Below, one piece after another: positions 31,699 to 32,408 of a DNA stretch of 32,408 nt (positions are counted from its first letter, which is position 1; every line of letters starts with the position of its first letter). Location of the stretch: contig CAYXAA010000042.1 of the NCBI GenBank assembly GCA_964462985.1, positions 1-32,408 of the forward strand. The letters are read 5' to 3'. The translations under genes and the position numbers were made by a program. This DNA comes from CAYXAA01 sp964462985. GTDB taxonomy: Bacteria; Pseudomonadota; Alphaproteobacteria; Rhizobiales; Stappiaceae. Below the pieces are notes generated by a model that worked only from the letters and a program-made list of their open reading frames with translations, ran no database searches and was not told where the DNA came from.

Positions 31699-32408
31699 TC
31701 AGAGATGGAAGTACTGCTCGCGAGCCCGGATGAACGGCGAGTCGGTGCCTTCCGTCTTCTGACGCAGGATGTTCAGCGCAGAGGCGAAGCTCTCCGCAGT
31801 CTTCTTGGTCAGCGCGTCGCTGGAGTCAAGCAATTCGAGCACGATCTCCTTGGCGGCATCAGCGCCTGCCTTCAGGATTTCCTCGGGGAACTGCCGGACC
31901 TGGACACCGTGATCATTGACCAGGGTCTGCAGAGCGCGCGGATCGTTGGCGGCAAAGTCGGCCGCTACGGCGTCGTACTCCGCCTGGCAGACGTCGCGGA
32001 TGATCGCCTGAAGATCGGTCGGCAGCTCCTGATACTTCGACTTGCTGACCACCAACTCGGTCGCGAGGCCCGGCTCGATGAAGCTCGGGAAGTAATAGTT
32101 CTTGGCGATCTGATAGAAGCCCAGAGCCAGGTCGTTGTACGGACCGACGAACTCGGCCGCATCGAGCGTACCGGACTGAAGCGCCTGGAAAATCTCGCCG
32201 GCAGCAAGGTTGGTCACCGAGGCGCCCAGCTTCTGCCAGACCTGCCCGCCGAGGCCGGGCGTGCGGAAGCGCAGGCCCTGCACCGAGGAGACGCCCGTCA
32301 GTTCGTTGCGGAACCAGCCGCCCGCCTGCGTGCCGGTATCACCGGACAGGAACCCCTGCACGCCGAACTGGTCGTAGATCTCGTCCCAGATCTCCTGGCC
32401 GCCGAGAT
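31699..32408 (-). CDS. dctP: TRAP transporter periplasmic binding protein, partial (TakP-like)
   Basis: This is the C-terminal 235 or so residues of a DctP-type binding protein, cut by the right edge of the window. The frame runs on to 32408 through LGGQEIWDEIYDQFG before the first internal start-like codon. LRFRTPGLGGQVWQKLGASVTNLAAGEIFQALQSGTLDAAEFVGPYND closely resembles the TakP region that binds 2-oxoacids through an Arg and a Glu-x-Val-Gly-Pro-Tyr motif; here the Trp of that motif is Phe. I infer an organic-acid ligand, probably a keto acid. Unlike most TRAP operons, this gene faces dctQM instead of preceding them. The signal peptide lies outside the window. Confidence 0.9.
   Translation of the reverse strand, partial: LGGQEIWDEIYDQFGVQGFLSGDTGTQAGGWFRNELTGVSSVQGLRFRTPGLGGQVWQKLGASVTNLAAGEIFQALQSGTLDAAEFVGPYNDLALGFYQIAKNYYFPSFIEPGLATELVVSKSKYQELPTDLQAIIRDVCQAEYDAVAADFAANDPRALQTLVNDHGVQVRQFPEEILKAGADAAKEIVLELLDSSDALTKKTAESFASALNILRQKTEGTDSPFIRAREQYFHL

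Noticed and set aside
1..32408. tRNA or rRNA genes, CRISPR arrays, insertion sequences and prophage genes
   Set aside because: No tRNA T-loop consensus with matching arms, no regularly spaced repeats, and no transposase, integrase or phage motif was seen in any frame on either strand.

Overview
The window reads as ordinary chromosome of a GC-rich alphaproteobacterium, most likely of the order Hyphomicrobiales. The grounds are the high GC content, the gene neighbourhoods (histone deacetylase-like gene - xseB - dxs; dnaJ-like - small surface lipoprotein - pdxH; DUF2946 - PCuAC - SCO1), and the frequent GTG or TTG starts. The order assignment is inference from remembered gene orders, not from a database search. 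I see no tRNA or rRNA gene, CRISPR array, insertion sequence, phage or plasmid function.

Layout. 1-5250: a small secreted DUF1344 protein (minus), then a rightward group: a DUF3095 cyclase-like protein, chorismate synthase (aroC), an unusual riboflavin enzyme (helix-turn-helix + RibB + decayed RibA), and a membrane protein with a PH-like domain. 5300-11800: a leftward series of an MFS transporter, a copper-handling set (DUF2946, PCuAC, SCO1), a 44-residue membrane peptide, TlyA, a TrmA/RlmD-type RNA methyltransferase and a second methyltransferase. 12100-15700: leftward histone deacetylase-like gene, xseB and dxs, with a possible rightward small RNA between dxs and xseB. 15700-17300: a 600-base AT-rich gap and tsaC/sua5. 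17350-20925: a rightward fatty-acid type operon (acyl-CoA dehydrogenase, crotonase, short-chain dehydrogenase) behind a perfect palindrome overlapping a TTGACG -35. 20928-27200: GGDEF protein, DnaJ-like protein, lipoprotein, pdxH, CorA, a 51-residue protein and a DUF1499 membrane protein. 27197-28852: an acyl-CoA ligase resembling DmdB. 29497-32408: TRAP transporter membrane subunits, with the binding-protein gene facing them and cut by the window edge.

Functional links. The copper genes probably deliver copper to cytochrome oxidase. The acyl-CoA dehydrogenase, crotonase, SDR and the ligase 8 kb away could serve one acid-degradation route, whose substrate the sequence does not reveal. The TRAP genes form one importer, probably for an organic acid.

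The most unusual item is the riboflavin gene at 3168-4484: a Cro-like DNA-binding domain joined in frame to RibB and to a RibA domain without zinc cysteines. It has a strong internal ribosome site that could yield a second product lacking the DNA-binding domain, and two dyads stand just upstream. This could be a self-regulating riboflavin enzyme, which remains a hypothesis. Other points of note are unexplained palindromes at 14187, 25915-25959 and 28887, two small proteins, and possible short transcripts at about 14205-14302 and 15860-16020.
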